DNA of 30,553 nucleotides from Oscillospiraceae bacterium (GTDB taxonomy: Bacteria; Bacillota; Clostridia; Oscillospirales; Ruminococcaceae): assembly GCA_016295145.1 (NCBI GenBank), contig JAEDLR010000019.1, positions 1 to 30,553 of the forward strand. The letters run 5' to 3'. Under the pieces are notes generated by a model. That model was not told where the DNA came from. It saw only the letters and a list, made by a program, of their open reading frames with translations, and made no database searches. This document shows positions 14,977 through 23,347 of the stretch, piece after piece. The position numbers and the translations under genes were made by a program. The first letter of the stretch is position 1; each line of letters starts with the position of its first letter.

Positions 14977-15818
14977 TGCAACTGTTACCGATCTATGTAG
15001 ACGATATCATCCGCCGTGCCCTGACCGAGGATATTACGGGCATGGATGTCACCACCGATTTTCTGCTCTCCCCCGATGATGTTTCCGAGGCGTATCTGGT
15101 GGCAAAGGCAGAGGGCGTGCTGTGCGGCATGGAGATCGCAAAGCGTGTATTTGAACTGGTGGGCGAGGGCGTTGTATTCGAGGCAAAGCACTCTGACGGC
15201 GACCGTATCCAAAAAGGCGATATTCTTGCGGAGATGAAAGGCAATACCCGTACATTGCTCAAGGGCGAACGCACCGCACTGAATCTGTTGCAGCATCTTT
15301 CGGGTATTGCAACGGAAACCGCACGCTGTGTGGCACTGACAGAGGGCACAAATGCCTCCATTGTGGATACCAGAAAGACCCTGCCGGGCATTCGTGCCCT
15401 GCAAAAATATGCAGTACGCTGCGGCGGCGGAAAGAATCACCGCTTTAATCTCTCCGATGGCGCAATGCTTAAGGATAACCATATTGATGCCTGCGGCGGC
15501 ATCACTGCGGCAATCACCCAGCTGCGGCAGCATATCGGGCATATGGTTCGCATTGAGGTGGAGGTGCGCGATCTGGACGAATTGCGGGAAGCACTTGCCG
15601 CCCATGCAGATATCATTATGCTGGATAACATGGATTGCCCCACCATGAAAGAGGCGGTCGCCATCACAAAGGGTGCAGCCTGTCTGGAAGCATCCGGCGG
15701 CATTACCCACGATACCATACGTGAAGTGGCACAAACCGGCGTGGATATCATTTCCCTTGGCGCGCTGACACACAGCGTAAAGGCATTTGATATCTCCATG
15801 AAATGGCGTAAGAAATAA
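14973..15818 (+). CDS. nadC: Nicotinate-nucleotide pyrophosphorylase (quinolinate phosphoribosyltransferase)
   Basis: This 281-residue protein converts quinolinate and PRPP to nicotinate mononucleotide. Family motifs are ALTEDITGMDVTTD, GERTALNLLQHLSGIAT, VDTRKTLPGIRALQKYAVRCGGGKNHRFNLSDGAMLKDNHI, IEVEVRDLDEL, IMLDNM and LEASGGITHDTIREVAQTGVDIISLGALTHS. The start overlaps the nadB stop by 4 nt, indicating translational coupling, with GGAGG 7 nt ahead. A second ATG immediately follows, so the protein may begin one residue later. Confidence 0.97.
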   Translation: MMQLLPIYVDDIIRRALTEDITGMDVTTDFLLSPDDVSEAYLVAKAEGVLCGMEIAKRVFELVGEGVVFEAKHSDGDRIQKGDILAEMKGNTRTLLKGERTALNLLQHLSGIATETARCVALTEGTNASIVDTRKTLPGIRALQKYAVRCGGGKNHRFNLSDGAMLKDNHIDACGGITAAITQLRQHIGHMVRIEVEVRDLDELREALAAHADIIMLDNMDCPTMKEAVAITKGAACLEASGGITHDTIREVAQTGVDIISLGALTHSVKAFDISMKWRKK

Positions 15819-15836
15819 TCACCGGAGGATCTGTAT

Positions 15837-17147
15837 ATGAAGCGTTTTGTAGAGAAAATTGCGGCAGTCTGCTGCGCAGCGGCGATGCTGTGCGGATTTG
15901 CAGGCTGTGAGGAGGATTCCATGAAAGATTCTGCTGCAGATGGAAACAGTGCCTCTAGCACCACGGAGGCAACCACCACAACAACGGCACCCGCCACGGA
16001 TACCACATGGGTCCCCGCAGACCCTGCCCTGAATCTCCCCACGCTGAATCTGGGCTACACCAACCCGGATATGTGCAAGCGTGCGGTGATCAGTCAGGGC
16101 AACCGCGCACGCCTTGCAGCGGTCATGGAGCGTGCCGAAAGCGGCAAGCCCGTGACCATCGGCGTCATCGGCGGCTCCATCACACAGGGCTCCAGCGCAT
16201 CCTCCACTCAGGAAAACTACGCCTTTCTCAACACCAAATGGTGGGCAGAAGCGTTCCCGAAATGCAGCGGACTGAATTTTGTCAACGCAGGCATCGGCGC
16301 AACAGGCAGCTATATCGGCGTACACCGGGTGGCAGAAGATCTGCTGGCGCAAAAGCCTGATGTGGTTGTGGTGGAGTTTTCCGTCAACGATACCGATGCA
16401 GCATTCAACCTTGGTACATATGACAGCCTTGTGCGCAAAATTCTGAACGCAGAGAACAACCCTGCGGTCATTCTGATGTTTATGTGCCAGGAGAACAACA
16501 CCACCCTTGCAGAGACCCACAGGAAGATCGGTGAGGCGTATGACCTGCCCATGCTCAGCTATCAGCAGGCGGTGATGCCCGAGATCGAGAAAGGCACCTT
16601 TGCTTGGACGGATATTGCTGCAGATAACATTCATCCCAACTCAAACGGTCATGGCATAATGGGTGAGCTGCTGTGGAATTATTACAACTCTGTGTATGCC
16701 CAGTTGGATGACATCGACACAAGCGATGTAAGCTTTACCGCATCCCCTGTCACAGAGGATCGCTACGCCCAGGCAGAGCTGCTCAACAGCAAGGAGATCA
16801 CCCCCACCGCCAACAACGGCTTCGCAGATGCCGATCTGATGTATCAGTTCCCCTCCAACTGGCAGGCAACGGAAGCAGGTGCATCGCTGACCTTTGATGT
16901 GGAAGCGCGGAACATCGGTATTATGTACTATCGCACCATTGACGGCAAAAGCGGCAAATATGAGGTCTATGTAGACGGGCAGCTTGCCGATACGCTGGAC
17001 GGCAATTTTGCAAACGGCTGGGGCAACTATGCAGAAGCCGCAGAGGTTTACCAATCCGATGCAAAGGCAAAGCACACTGTGGAGATCCGATGCAAAGAGG
17101 GTGAGACCGCCTGTCAGTTTGGCGTACTGGGTCTGCTGGTCAGCTAA
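15837..17147 (+). CDS. SGNH/GDSL-type hydrolase lipoprotein
   Basis: A 436-residue protein with lipobox GFAGC (Cys24) and a Thr-rich linker (about 42-57), so probably an outer-surface lipoprotein. The SGNH hydrolase domain spans about 105-290: block I GGSITQG with nucleophile Ser114, the block II Gly in NAGIGATGS, block III VEFSVND and block V DNIHP with Asp263/His266. All four catalytic blocks are intact. Residues about 310-436 form a beta-rich C-terminal domain (LTFDVEARNIGIMYYRT...YEVYVDGQ...VEIRC), like modules in carbohydrate esterases. It likely removes acyl groups from polysaccharide. It follows nadC by 18 nt with SD GGAGG, so it is in the nad operon although functionally unrelated. 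Confidence 0.87.
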   Translation: MKRFVEKIAAVCCAAAMLCGFAGCEEDSMKDSAADGNSASSTTEATTTTTAPATDTTWVPADPALNLPTLNLGYTNPDMCKRAVISQGNRARLAAVMERAESGKPVTIGVIGGSITQGSSASSTQENYAFLNTKWWAEAFPKCSGLNFVNAGIGATGSYIGVHRVAEDLLAQKPDVVVVEFSVNDTDAAFNLGTYDSLVRKILNAENNPAVILMFMCQENNTTLAETHRKIGEAYDLPMLSYQQAVMPEIEKGTFAWTDIAADNIHPNSNGHGIMGELLWNYYNSVYAQLDDIDTSDVSFTASPVTEDRYAQAELLNSKEITPTANNGFADADLMYQFPSNWQATEAGASLTFDVEARNIGIMYYRTIDGKSGKYEVYVDGQLADTLDGNFANGWGNYAEAAEVYQSDAKAKHTVEIRCKEGETACQFGVLGLLVS

Positions 17148-17174
17148 AAGGATCACAACATCATACCACAAAAC

Positions 17175-17212
17175 AAGCGGCAAGGAGAATCCCCTCTCCC
17201 TGCCGCTTTTGC
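17175..17212. terminator. Bidirectional terminator between the SGNH lipoprotein and the sigma factor genes
   Basis: AAGCGGCA (17175-17182) and TGCCGCTT (17201-17208) pair, extended inside by GGAGA/TCTCC with one mismatch. T-rich tracts flank it on both strands, suiting the convergent genes. Confidence 0.85.
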
Positions 17213-17220
17213 TTTGCGCA

Positions 17221-18315
17221 TTATTCAAGATAATCCCGCACTTTTTTGCTCCTGCTTGGGTGACGCAGTTTGCGCAGTGCCTTTGCTTCAATCTGACGAA
17301 TGCGCTCTCTGGTAACATCAAAGGCCTTGCCCACTTCTTCCAGAGTTCTCGCTCTGCCGTCGTATAGACCAAAGCGCATACGCAGCACCATTGCCTCCCG
17401 TTCCGTCAGGGTATCCAGCACCTCATTGAGCTGCTCCCGCAGCATAAGATTTGCAGCCGCCTCCGTAGGTGCCAGTGCCTGCTCATCGGGAATAAAATCG
17501 CCCAGATGGCTGTCCTCCTCCTCACCGATGGGCGTTTCCAGCGATACGGGGTCTTGCGCAATGCGCATGATCTCGCGCACCTTATCCACGGGCATATTCA
17601 ACTCTGCGGCGATATCCTCGGCGGTGGCATCCTTGCCGGTCTCGTGCAGGATCTGACTGGAAATTTTCTTCACACGGGTGATGGTTTCCACCATATGCAC
17701 GGGGATACGAATGGTTCTTGCCTGATCTGCAATGGCTCTGGTAATCGCCTGACGGATCCACCATGTGGCGTAGGTAGAAAATTTGAAGCCCTTGGTGTAA
17801 TCGAATTTTTCCACCGCCTTGATCAGACCCATATTGCCCTCCTGAATGAGGTCAAGGAACTGCATACCTCTGCCCACATACTTTTTGGCGATGCTCACCA
17901 CCAAACGGAGATTTGCCTCCGTCAGCCGCCGCTTTGCGGCAGGATCGCCATCCAGCACGCGCTTTGCCAGTTCCAGTTCCTCGTCAGCACTCAGCAGCGG
18001 CACGGTACCGATCTCTTTTAAGTAGATCTTCACGGGGTCATCAATAGAGATGCCCTCGGTGGAAAGCACCTGTTCCATTTCATCGGCGGTCTCTGCCTGT
18101 ATCATCGAATCCATGGCAAGGTCGTCGTCATCATCGGGGATGTAATCGTCAGTGATCTGCACATTCATGGCAGTCAGCGATTCATAGAACTGTTCGATCT
18201 GGTCAGAGGACGCATCGGATTCTTCGAAGGCGCGGTTGATCTCCAGCATGGAAACCTTACCGGATGCCTTGGCTTGTTCGAGCAGCAGCTCGCATTGATT
18301 CTTTTCTGCGGACAT
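17221..18315 (-). CDS. rpoD: RNA polymerase primary sigma factor, downstream copy
   Basis: A 364-residue sigma-70 group protein. Region 1.2 is DDPVKIYLKEIGTVPLLSADEE. Region 2 is EANLRLVVSIAKKYVGRGMQFLDLIQEGNMGLIKAVEKFDYTKGFKFSTYATWWIRQAITRAI. Region 3 begins ADQARTIRIPVHMVET. Region 4 holds LTEREAMVLRMRFGL and the recognition helix EEVGKAFDVTRERIRQIEAKALRKLRHPSRSKKVRDYLE. Region 4 and the tail match the housekeeping consensus, so this is the likelier main sigma factor. Region 1.1 is short, with an acidic stretch (DDDDD). I chose the ATG at 18315 because AGGAGG is 8 nt upstream; an in-frame ATG at 18375 lacks an SD. The gene lies 66 nt behind its paralogue. Confidence 0.95.
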   Translation of the reverse strand: MSAEKNQCELLLEQAKASGKVSMLEINRAFEESDASSDQIEQFYESLTAMNVQITDDYIPDDDDDLAMDSMIQAETADEMEQVLSTEGISIDDPVKIYLKEIGTVPLLSADEELELAKRVLDGDPAAKRRLTEANLRLVVSIAKKYVGRGMQFLDLIQEGNMGLIKAVEKFDYTKGFKFSTYATWWIRQAITRAIADQARTIRIPVHMVETITRVKKISSQILHETGKDATAEDIAAELNMPVDKVREIMRIAQDPVSLETPIGEEEDSHLGDFIPDEQALAPTEAAANLMLREQLNEVLDTLTEREAMVLRMRFGLYDGRARTLEEVGKAFDVTRERIRQIEAKALRKLRHPSRSKKVRDYLE

Positions 18316-18381
18316 GGAATGAACCTCCTGTTGCACTTGCACTTGTGCCGCGTTGTTATTCTCTGTTTTTTGCATGGGAAA

Positions 18382-19464
18382 TCAGCTGTGGTAGCCGCTT
18401 AAAAATCTCTGACGCTTCACACGGATTTTTCGCATTGCTTTTGCTTCAATCTGGCGGATACGCTCTCTGGTCACATCGAATGCGGCACCCACTTCTTCCA
18501 GCGTATGGGCTTGTCCGTCCAGCAAACCGAAGCGCATCCGCAGCACCGCTGCCTCCCGCTCGGTAAGCGTACCCAGCAGCTTATCCAGTTCCTCTTTCAG
18601 CAGGCTGTTGGAAACAGCCTCTACAGGGTCAATTGCCTGCTCATCGGGAATAAAATCACCCAGATGGCTGTCGTCCTCCTCGCCCACAGGGGTTTCCAGA
18701 GAAACGGGGTCATAGGCAATGCGCATGATCTCGCGGACCTTTTCCACGGGCATATCAATGCGCTCTGCGATCTCTTCCGGTGTGGCTTCTCTGCCGTTTT
18801 CGTGCAGCAACTGTCCGGAGATCTTCTTGACCTTCGAGATCGTTTCCACCATATGCACGGGGATACGAATGGTTCTTGCCTGATCTGCAATGGCTCTGGT
18901 GATGGACTGCCGGATCCACCATGTGGCGTAGGTGGCAAATTTGAAGCCCTTGGTGTAATCGAATTTCTCCACAGCCTTAATCAGCCCCAGATTGCCCTCC
19001 TGAATCAGATCCAGAAACTGCATTCCCCTGCCTACATAACGCTTTGCGATGCTCACCACAAGGCGCAAATTGGCTTCAATCAGACGCTTCTTGGCATTGG
19101 CATCCCCTGCACGCATACGCTGTGCAAGCTGTGTTTCCTCCTCTGCAGTCAGCAACGGCACATGACCGATCTCTTTCAGGTAGATCTTTACAGGGTCATC
19201 CATGCCGATGTTTTCGCTTGACAGCGCAAACTCCAGATCATCGCCCAGATCATCGCCAAAATCCAGATCCAGCGAGTTATCATCGACGGTATAGTCGTCA
19301 ATGATCTCGATGGACATGGCACTGCAGGAGTCATAAAAACGGTCGATCTGCTCGGGGTCAAAACCGGTAGATTCAAATGCGTCATTCATTTCACGCATGG
19401 AGACCTTACCGCTTTTACTTGCCTTATCCAGCAGCAACTGGCAGCGGTTTTTTTCGTTGGTCAT
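18382..19464 (-). CDS. rpoD: RNA polymerase primary-type sigma factor, upstream copy (paralogue)
   Basis: A 360-residue paralogue of the next gene, with the same layout: acidic spacer (LDLDFGDDLGDDLEF), region 1.2 DDPVKIYLKEIGHVPLL, region 2 EANLRLVVSIAKRYVGRGMQFLDLIQEGNLGLIKAVEKFDYTKGFKFATYATWWIRQSITRAI and region 4 recognition helix FDVTRERIRQIEAKA. It differs at the extreme C-terminus: the usual RKLRHPSRSKxLRDFLE is replaced by RKIRVKRQRFLSGYHS. Its -10 and -35 recognition helices look intact, so promoter preference is probably close to that of the main factor. The changed tail borders the region that contacts the beta-flap and anti-sigma factors. SD AAAGGAGG lies 7 nt before the ATG. It directly follows dnaG. 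Confidence 0.93.
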   Translation of the reverse strand: MTNEKNRCQLLLDKASKSGKVSMREMNDAFESTGFDPEQIDRFYDSCSAMSIEIIDDYTVDDNSLDLDFGDDLGDDLEFALSSENIGMDDPVKIYLKEIGHVPLLTAEEETQLAQRMRAGDANAKKRLIEANLRLVVSIAKRYVGRGMQFLDLIQEGNLGLIKAVEKFDYTKGFKFATYATWWIRQSITRAIADQARTIRIPVHMVETISKVKKISGQLLHENGREATPEEIAERIDMPVEKVREIMRIAYDPVSLETPVGEEDDSHLGDFIPDEQAIDPVEAVSNSLLKEELDKLLGTLTEREAAVLRMRFGLLDGQAHTLEEVGAAFDVTRERIRQIEAKAMRKIRVKRQRFLSGYHS

Positions 19465-19545
19465 TGGAATTCCTCCTTTGTGGTTTCATGTTTTTTTCGG
19501 GGATTTTTATGTTCTCTTTCCAATGAAGAATCTCTCAGAAAACAG

Positions 19546-19570
19546 CGCATATCGCCCTTTTCGATATGAT
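19546..19570 (-). other. Hairpin in the dnaG-rpoD intergenic region
   Basis: A perfect 7-bp inverted repeat CATATCG/CGATATG with a 7-nt loop (19548-19568) lies in the 138-nt gap and has no following T-run. In E. coli the equivalent gap is an RNA processing site that lowers dnaG relative to rpoD expression; a similar use here is inference. Confidence 0.4.
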
Positions 19571-19602
19571 ACGCAGATCATGGCGGTGCATACGCACAGC
19601 CT

Positions 19603-21369
19603 TCATCCCTTTTGTTTCCTTTTTCGATCAAATATCGCGCGGAAATCCGCATCGGAAAGGGTATCCGCAGACTCCTGCGGGGTATCGTTCTGGTTTCGCA
19701 GCACATCAATGGCATCATACACCGATGCATGGGAAACATCAATCTCCTCGTACCGTGCGGAAATGCCCGTCAGCACGCCCATCTCATCGGGGGTAAAATC
19801 CTCGGAGAATATGGAGAAGGTAAACGCCGAAAGCTTTGGCATCTCCCTGAGATATACTCCATAGGCACGGGAATACAACTCTGTGACAAACTGTTGTGGG
19901 GTGATCTGCTGCGCGATCTCCTCCATGGCATCGGGGTGGCGAAACAAATAGCACAGAATCAGCTCCTCCGCCTTTGCGGATTTGCGCTTGCCCACCGCCG
20001 TAGGATTCACAGGGTCACGCATCAGCGGCTGATTGACCGCAGCACGCCATGCCTGCTTTTTCTCACGCCCTCGCCGCATACGGATCTCTCTTGCCACCTG
20101 TTCCTTCAGCACCGCAGGGTCGATCTCCTGCTGCTTTGCCAGATCGGAAAGGTAGATCTCACGCTGCATATCGTTTTCCACATCTGCCAGCACGGAAACT
20201 GCTTTCTGCATCATGGTGATTTTGCCGTCCACAGCGGTGACATCAATGCCGTCCTTGCAGTGTTCCAATGCGTATTTGACCGCATCATCGGCTTCCTCCA
20301 GCAGCAGCCGGAACTGCCCTGCGCCGAATTTCTTGATGTATTCGTCGGGGTCTTTGGCGTCCTTCATATGCAAAATGCGCGGTTGAATGCCCACTGCACG
20401 CAGCAGATTCACCGCCTTTGCTGTGGCACTGCGCCCTGCGGTATCGCTATCATAGGCAATCACAACCTCCTGGCAGTACTGCCGCATCAGACGGCATTGT
20501 TCGGGGGTCAGTGCCGTGCCCAGAGATGCCACAACATTTTCAAAGCCTGCCTGATGAATGGAAATGACATCCATATACCCCTCGGCGAGAATCATCCGTT
20601 TGGACTGTGATTTTTTGGCAAACTGCATGGCAAACAGATTGCGTCCCTTTTTGAACACGGGGGTATCCGAGGAGTTGAGATATTTGGGCTCGCCGTCCGC
20701 TTCAATGGTGCGCCCGCCAAAGGCAATCACGCTGCCCCTGAGGTCGAAGATCGGGAAAATCACCCGATTGCGGAAACGGTCATACACGCCGTCATTTTTT
20801 CGGGAACGGCTACAAAGATTGGCATCTATCAGTTCCTCATCGGTAAAGCCCTCGGCGCCCATGGCTTTTTGCAGACCATCCCAGCGGCCGTCGGCATAGC
20901 CAAGCCCGAATTTCTTAATAATCTGCGGCGTAATCTTACGCTCTGCAAGATACTGCAAACCGCGCTTGTCCTCTCCGCAAAGCTGCTTGTAGTAAAACTG
21001 CGCGGCACATCGGTTCAGCTCCAGCAAACGGCTTCTTCTACGGCTTTCCCCGTGATCGTCCGCCTGCTGGGGCATGGGCAGCCCTGCATTCTGTGCAAGA
21101 CGCTCCACGGCTTCCATATAGGGCAGCCCCTCAATCTTCATCAGAAAGGTGATCACATCGCCCCCGGCATGACAACCAAAGCAATAGAAGTGGGGATCCT
21201 GTGTACCTGCATACACCATACAAGAGGGCGTTTTCTCGGAGTGAAAGGGGCAACAGCATTTGAGCAGCGAACCCGCCTGCACAAGATGCACATATGCGCT
21301 CATGACAGTCTCAATGGGGTTTGCCTGCTTCAGCTGATATAAAAATTCCTGCGGTAACAGAACATTCAC
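19603..21369 (-). CDS. dnaG: DNA primase
   Basis: A 588-residue primase that makes RNA primers at the replication fork. The zinc-binding domain has CCCPFHSEKTPSC and FYCFGCHAGGDVITF. The core has DRFRNRVIFPIFDLRGSVIAFGGR and NLFAMQFAKKS, and the TOPRIM domain MILAEGYMDVISIHQAGFENVVASLGTALT with VIAYDSDTAG and DPDEYIKKFG. The C-terminal DnaB-interacting part is divergent, as is usual. The first possible codon is the GTG at 21369, but GGGAGG directly abuts it. The CTG at 21360 has ideal 8-nt spacing and would give MLPQEFLYQLK, matching the family N-terminus. Position in dgt-dnaG-rpoD is typical of Clostridia. Confidence 0.95.
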   Translation of the reverse strand: MNVLLPQEFLYQLKQANPIETVMSAYVHLVQAGSLLKCCCPFHSEKTPSCMVYAGTQDPHFYCFGCHAGGDVITFLMKIEGLPYMEAVERLAQNAGLPMPQQADDHGESRRRSRLLELNRCAAQFYYKQLCGEDKRGLQYLAERKITPQIIKKFGLGYADGRWDGLQKAMGAEGFTDEELIDANLCSRSRKNDGVYDRFRNRVIFPIFDLRGSVIAFGGRTIEADGEPKYLNSSDTPVFKKGRNLFAMQFAKKSQSKRMILAEGYMDVISIHQAGFENVVASLGTALTPEQCRLMRQYCQEVVIAYDSDTAGRSATAKAVNLLRAVGIQPRILHMKDAKDPDEYIKKFGAGQFRLLLEEADDAVKYALEHCKDGIDVTAVDGKITMMQKAVSVLADVENDMQREIYLSDLAKQQEIDPAVLKEQVAREIRMRRGREKKQAWRAAVNQPLMRDPVNPTAVGKRKSAKAEELILCYLFRHPDAMEEIAQQITPQQFVTELYSRAYGVYLREMPKLSAFTFSIFSEDFTPDEMGVLTGISARYEEIDVSHASVYDAIDVLRNQNDTPQESADTLSDADFRAIFDRKRKQKG

Positions 21370-21415
21370 CTCCCTTTCACTAATCAGCCGGATATCCTCT
21401 CATCAAGCGGATATC

Positions 21416-22408
21416 TCATCGCACATCCCAACAACGGGGCACAAACAGCCGTTCATAGGTACGAATGGCAAAATCATCGCTCATTCCTGCAATATAATCA
21501 CACACGGCACGGTCAATATCAAAGCGCTCGGCGATCATCCGGTACTCTTTTGGCAAATCGTCAATATGCTTGATGAAATGCGTGTACAGCCGAATCACCA
21601 GTGCCTGTGCCTTTGGCTCTTCGGTTTTGGCTGCCGAGTTCGAATACACATGATCGGAGAGAAATCTGTGCAGCACATCGTGGGCCTCTTGAATATCTTT
21701 TGTCATGCGAATGATATCGGGGCCGTTGGCGATCACGGAGGAGATCATGGTGGTGATACGGCTGCTTTTGGAATCGCCCAGCACGGCAACACAGCCCCGG
21801 GGCAGATCCTGTTTGGAGAGGATGCCCCCACGAATGGCATCGTCAATATCATGGTTGATATATGCAATGCGGTCAGCCACGCGGACAATATTGCCCTCAC
21901 GGGTATTGGCAATGCGGTTGGTATGGCAGGCAATGCCGTTTTTCACCTGCTGCGTGAGATTCAAGCCTTTTCCGTTTTTCTCGATATAATGCACCACCCG
22001 CACGCTCTCCATGTAATGCCGGTAGCCGTGGGGGCAGACCTGATCCAGTGCTGCCTCTCCTGCATGACCAAAAGGCGAATGCCCCAGATCATGCCCCAGT
22101 GCTATGGCTTCGGTCAGATCCTCGTTCATGTGCATGGCACGGGCAATGGTGCGGGCGATCTGTGCCACCTCCAGCGTATGGGTCAGGCGGGTGCGGTAGT
22201 GATCCCCCACCGGGGAAAGAAACACCTGCGTTTTACGCTTTAGTCGACGAAAAGAGGAACTGTGCAGAATACGGTCACGGTCTCTCTGGAATTCCGTGCG
22301 ATAGGGGCATTTTTCCTCGCGCACAAGACGCACGGCTTGCGCCGAAGGGCAGGCAAAGGGGCTCAGGGTTGCCAGCTCATGAATTTCAAGTTCCTCGCGA
22401 ACGGTCAC
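21416..22408 (-). CDS. dgt: Deoxyguanosinetriphosphate triphosphohydrolase-like protein
   Basis: A 330-residue HD-domain protein that, by family, splits dNTPs to nucleoside and triphosphate. Motifs are RTEFQRDRDRILHSSSFRRLKRKTQVF, DHYRTRLTHTLEVAQIARTIA (first HD His), ALGHDLGHSPFGHAGE (HD pair) and VADRIAYINHDIDDAI. It starts at GTG with AGAGGA 9 nt upstream. It is shorter than E. coli Dgt (about 500) and matches the shorter Firmicutes type. The 46-nt gap to dnaG carries GATATCC...GGATATC, a 7-bp inverted repeat that may be a processing site. This gene is the first of the dgt-dnaG-rpoD-rpoD run. Confidence 0.94.
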   Translation of the reverse strand: MTVREELEIHELATLSPFACPSAQAVRLVREEKCPYRTEFQRDRDRILHSSSFRRLKRKTQVFLSPVGDHYRTRLTHTLEVAQIARTIARAMHMNEDLTEAIALGHDLGHSPFGHAGEAALDQVCPHGYRHYMESVRVVHYIEKNGKGLNLTQQVKNGIACHTNRIANTREGNIVRVADRIAYINHDIDDAIRGGILSKQDLPRGCVAVLGDSKSSRITTMISSVIANGPDIIRMTKDIQEAHDVLHRFLSDHVYSNSAAKTEEPKAQALVIRLYTHFIKHIDDLPKEYRMIAERFDIDRAVCDYIAGMSDDFAIRTYERLFVPRCWDVR

Positions 22409-22540
22409 AGGGCTTCATCCTCTCTCAGAAATGGTTTTCTGTAACAGATTTACAGTAGGATGCGCGCATTCTCCTTTTTTTCTGACAGGTTTTTTGCAAA
22501 TTTCATGGAAAAGCACAATTCATTGCAAAATTACAGATGG

Positions 22541-22546
22541 ATTATA
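22541..22546 (-). promoter_or_regulatory. -10 box (TATAAT), candidate dgt operon promoter
   Basis: On the minus strand a perfect TATAAT (22546-22541) lies 132 nt ahead of the dgt start. No good -35 lies at 17 nt. A second candidate nearer the gene, TTGCAA-17-TGAAAT (about 22526-22498), is equally plausible. Nothing else is seen in this 200-bp gap besides the terminator of the next gene. Confidence 0.45.
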
Positions 22547-22586
22547 AGCAAAAGTTACAAAACAAATGTTTGGTTTCCCGCAACAG

Positions 22587-22612
22587 AAAACGGCACCGCA
22601 TCACGGTGCCGT
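22587..22612 (-). terminator. Intrinsic terminator of the small export-protein gene
   Basis: On the minus strand ACGGCACCG/CGGTGCCGT is a perfect 9-bp stem with a 5-nt loop, followed by TTTT. It begins 11 nt past the stop codon. Confidence 0.88.
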
Positions 22613-22622
22613 CTGCTTCTTC

Positions 22623-23141
22623 TTAGCTGAACAGATTGATGATCGCTTGCAGACCGCCGTACGAAACGATGCACATAATCACAGTTGCCATAGCGATTCC
22701 CACAAGGGTTGCAAGGGTCGCCTTTTTCTTATCAATGTGCAGCAGAGCCGCAGCCAAGCAGCCTGTCCATGCACCGGTACCGGGCAGCGGAATGCCCACA
22801 AACAATGCCAGCCCCCAGAATTCATACTTGCGAATTTTGGCAGCCTTCTCGCCGGTGCCTCTTGCCTCCAGCCAGTTGGCGATGCGGTTAAACAGCTTGA
22901 TCCTGCAGCCCTTCATCCAGTTGAGAATTTTCTCGATAAACAGCAGGATAAACGGCACGGGCAGCACATTGCCCGCAATACAGAACAATACGGCAGTCCA
23001 CATATCAATCCCCAGCAGTGATGCCGCAATCAAGCCGCCGCGCAGCTCCAGAATGGGAATCATGGAAATGATAAACACAACGGCAAGGGGCGGAAATCCA
23101 CCCAATGCCTCGGTGAGCGTTCTTGCAAGTTCCTCGGTCAT
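22623..23141 (-). CDS. Small multidrug-export-type membrane protein (COG2426-like)
   Basis: A 172-residue integral membrane protein. Hydrophobic segments lie at about 18-45 (LAVVFIISMIPILELRGGLIAASLLG), 48-70 (WTAVLFCIAGNVLPVPFILLFI), 108-135 (FWGLALFVGIPLPGTGAWTGCLAAALL) and 143-165 (ATLATLVGIAMATVIMCIVSYGG). The motifs PILELRGG and GIPLPGTGAWTG are characteristic of the Sm_multidrug_ex family (DedA-like re-entrant motifs). The name is historical and the substrate unknown. The ATG has AGGAG 9 nt upstream, and a very good promoter lies at 23173-23201. Confidence 0.85.
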   Translation of the reverse strand: MTEELARTLTEALGGFPPLAVVFIISMIPILELRGGLIAASLLGIDMWTAVLFCIAGNVLPVPFILLFIEKILNWMKGCRIKLFNRIANWLEARGTGEKAAKIRKYEFWGLALFVGIPLPGTGAWTGCLAAALLHIDKKKATLATLVGIAMATVIMCIVSYGGLQAIINLFS

Positions 23142-23172
23142 GAATCAATACTCCTATTTCAGGTTTAGTGGT

Positions 23173-23201
23173 ATTATGCCATATTTTCCGTCCTTTGTCA
23201 A
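23173..23201 (-). promoter_or_regulatory. Sigma-A-type promoter of the COG2426-like gene
   Basis: On the minus strand a perfect TTGACA (23201-23196), 17 nt and CATAAT (23178-23173) lie 31 nt before the ATG. Confidence 0.85.
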
Positions 23202-23276
23202 GATATAACGCGAAATCACGCTGTATTACACAAAATACCAGGATTCCTTGGCAAGATTTCATAGCATTTCACACAC

Positions 23277-23305
23277 TTTACAAATGCACACAGAAATGGT
23301 ATAAT
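23277..23305 (+). promoter_or_regulatory. Sigma-A-type promoter of the ABC exporter operon
   Basis: TTTACA (23277-23282), 17 nt and a perfect TATAAT (23300-23305) lie 42 nt before the ATP-binding subunit start. Confidence 0.85.
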
Positions 23306-23347
23306 ACAATACGATGTGAAAACGCATCGGAAAGGAAGGAACAGAGT

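Noticed and set aside
21640..21670. GTTCGAAT resembling a tRNA T-loop
   Set aside because: It lies within dgt coding sequence and has no acceptor stem or anticodon arm around it.
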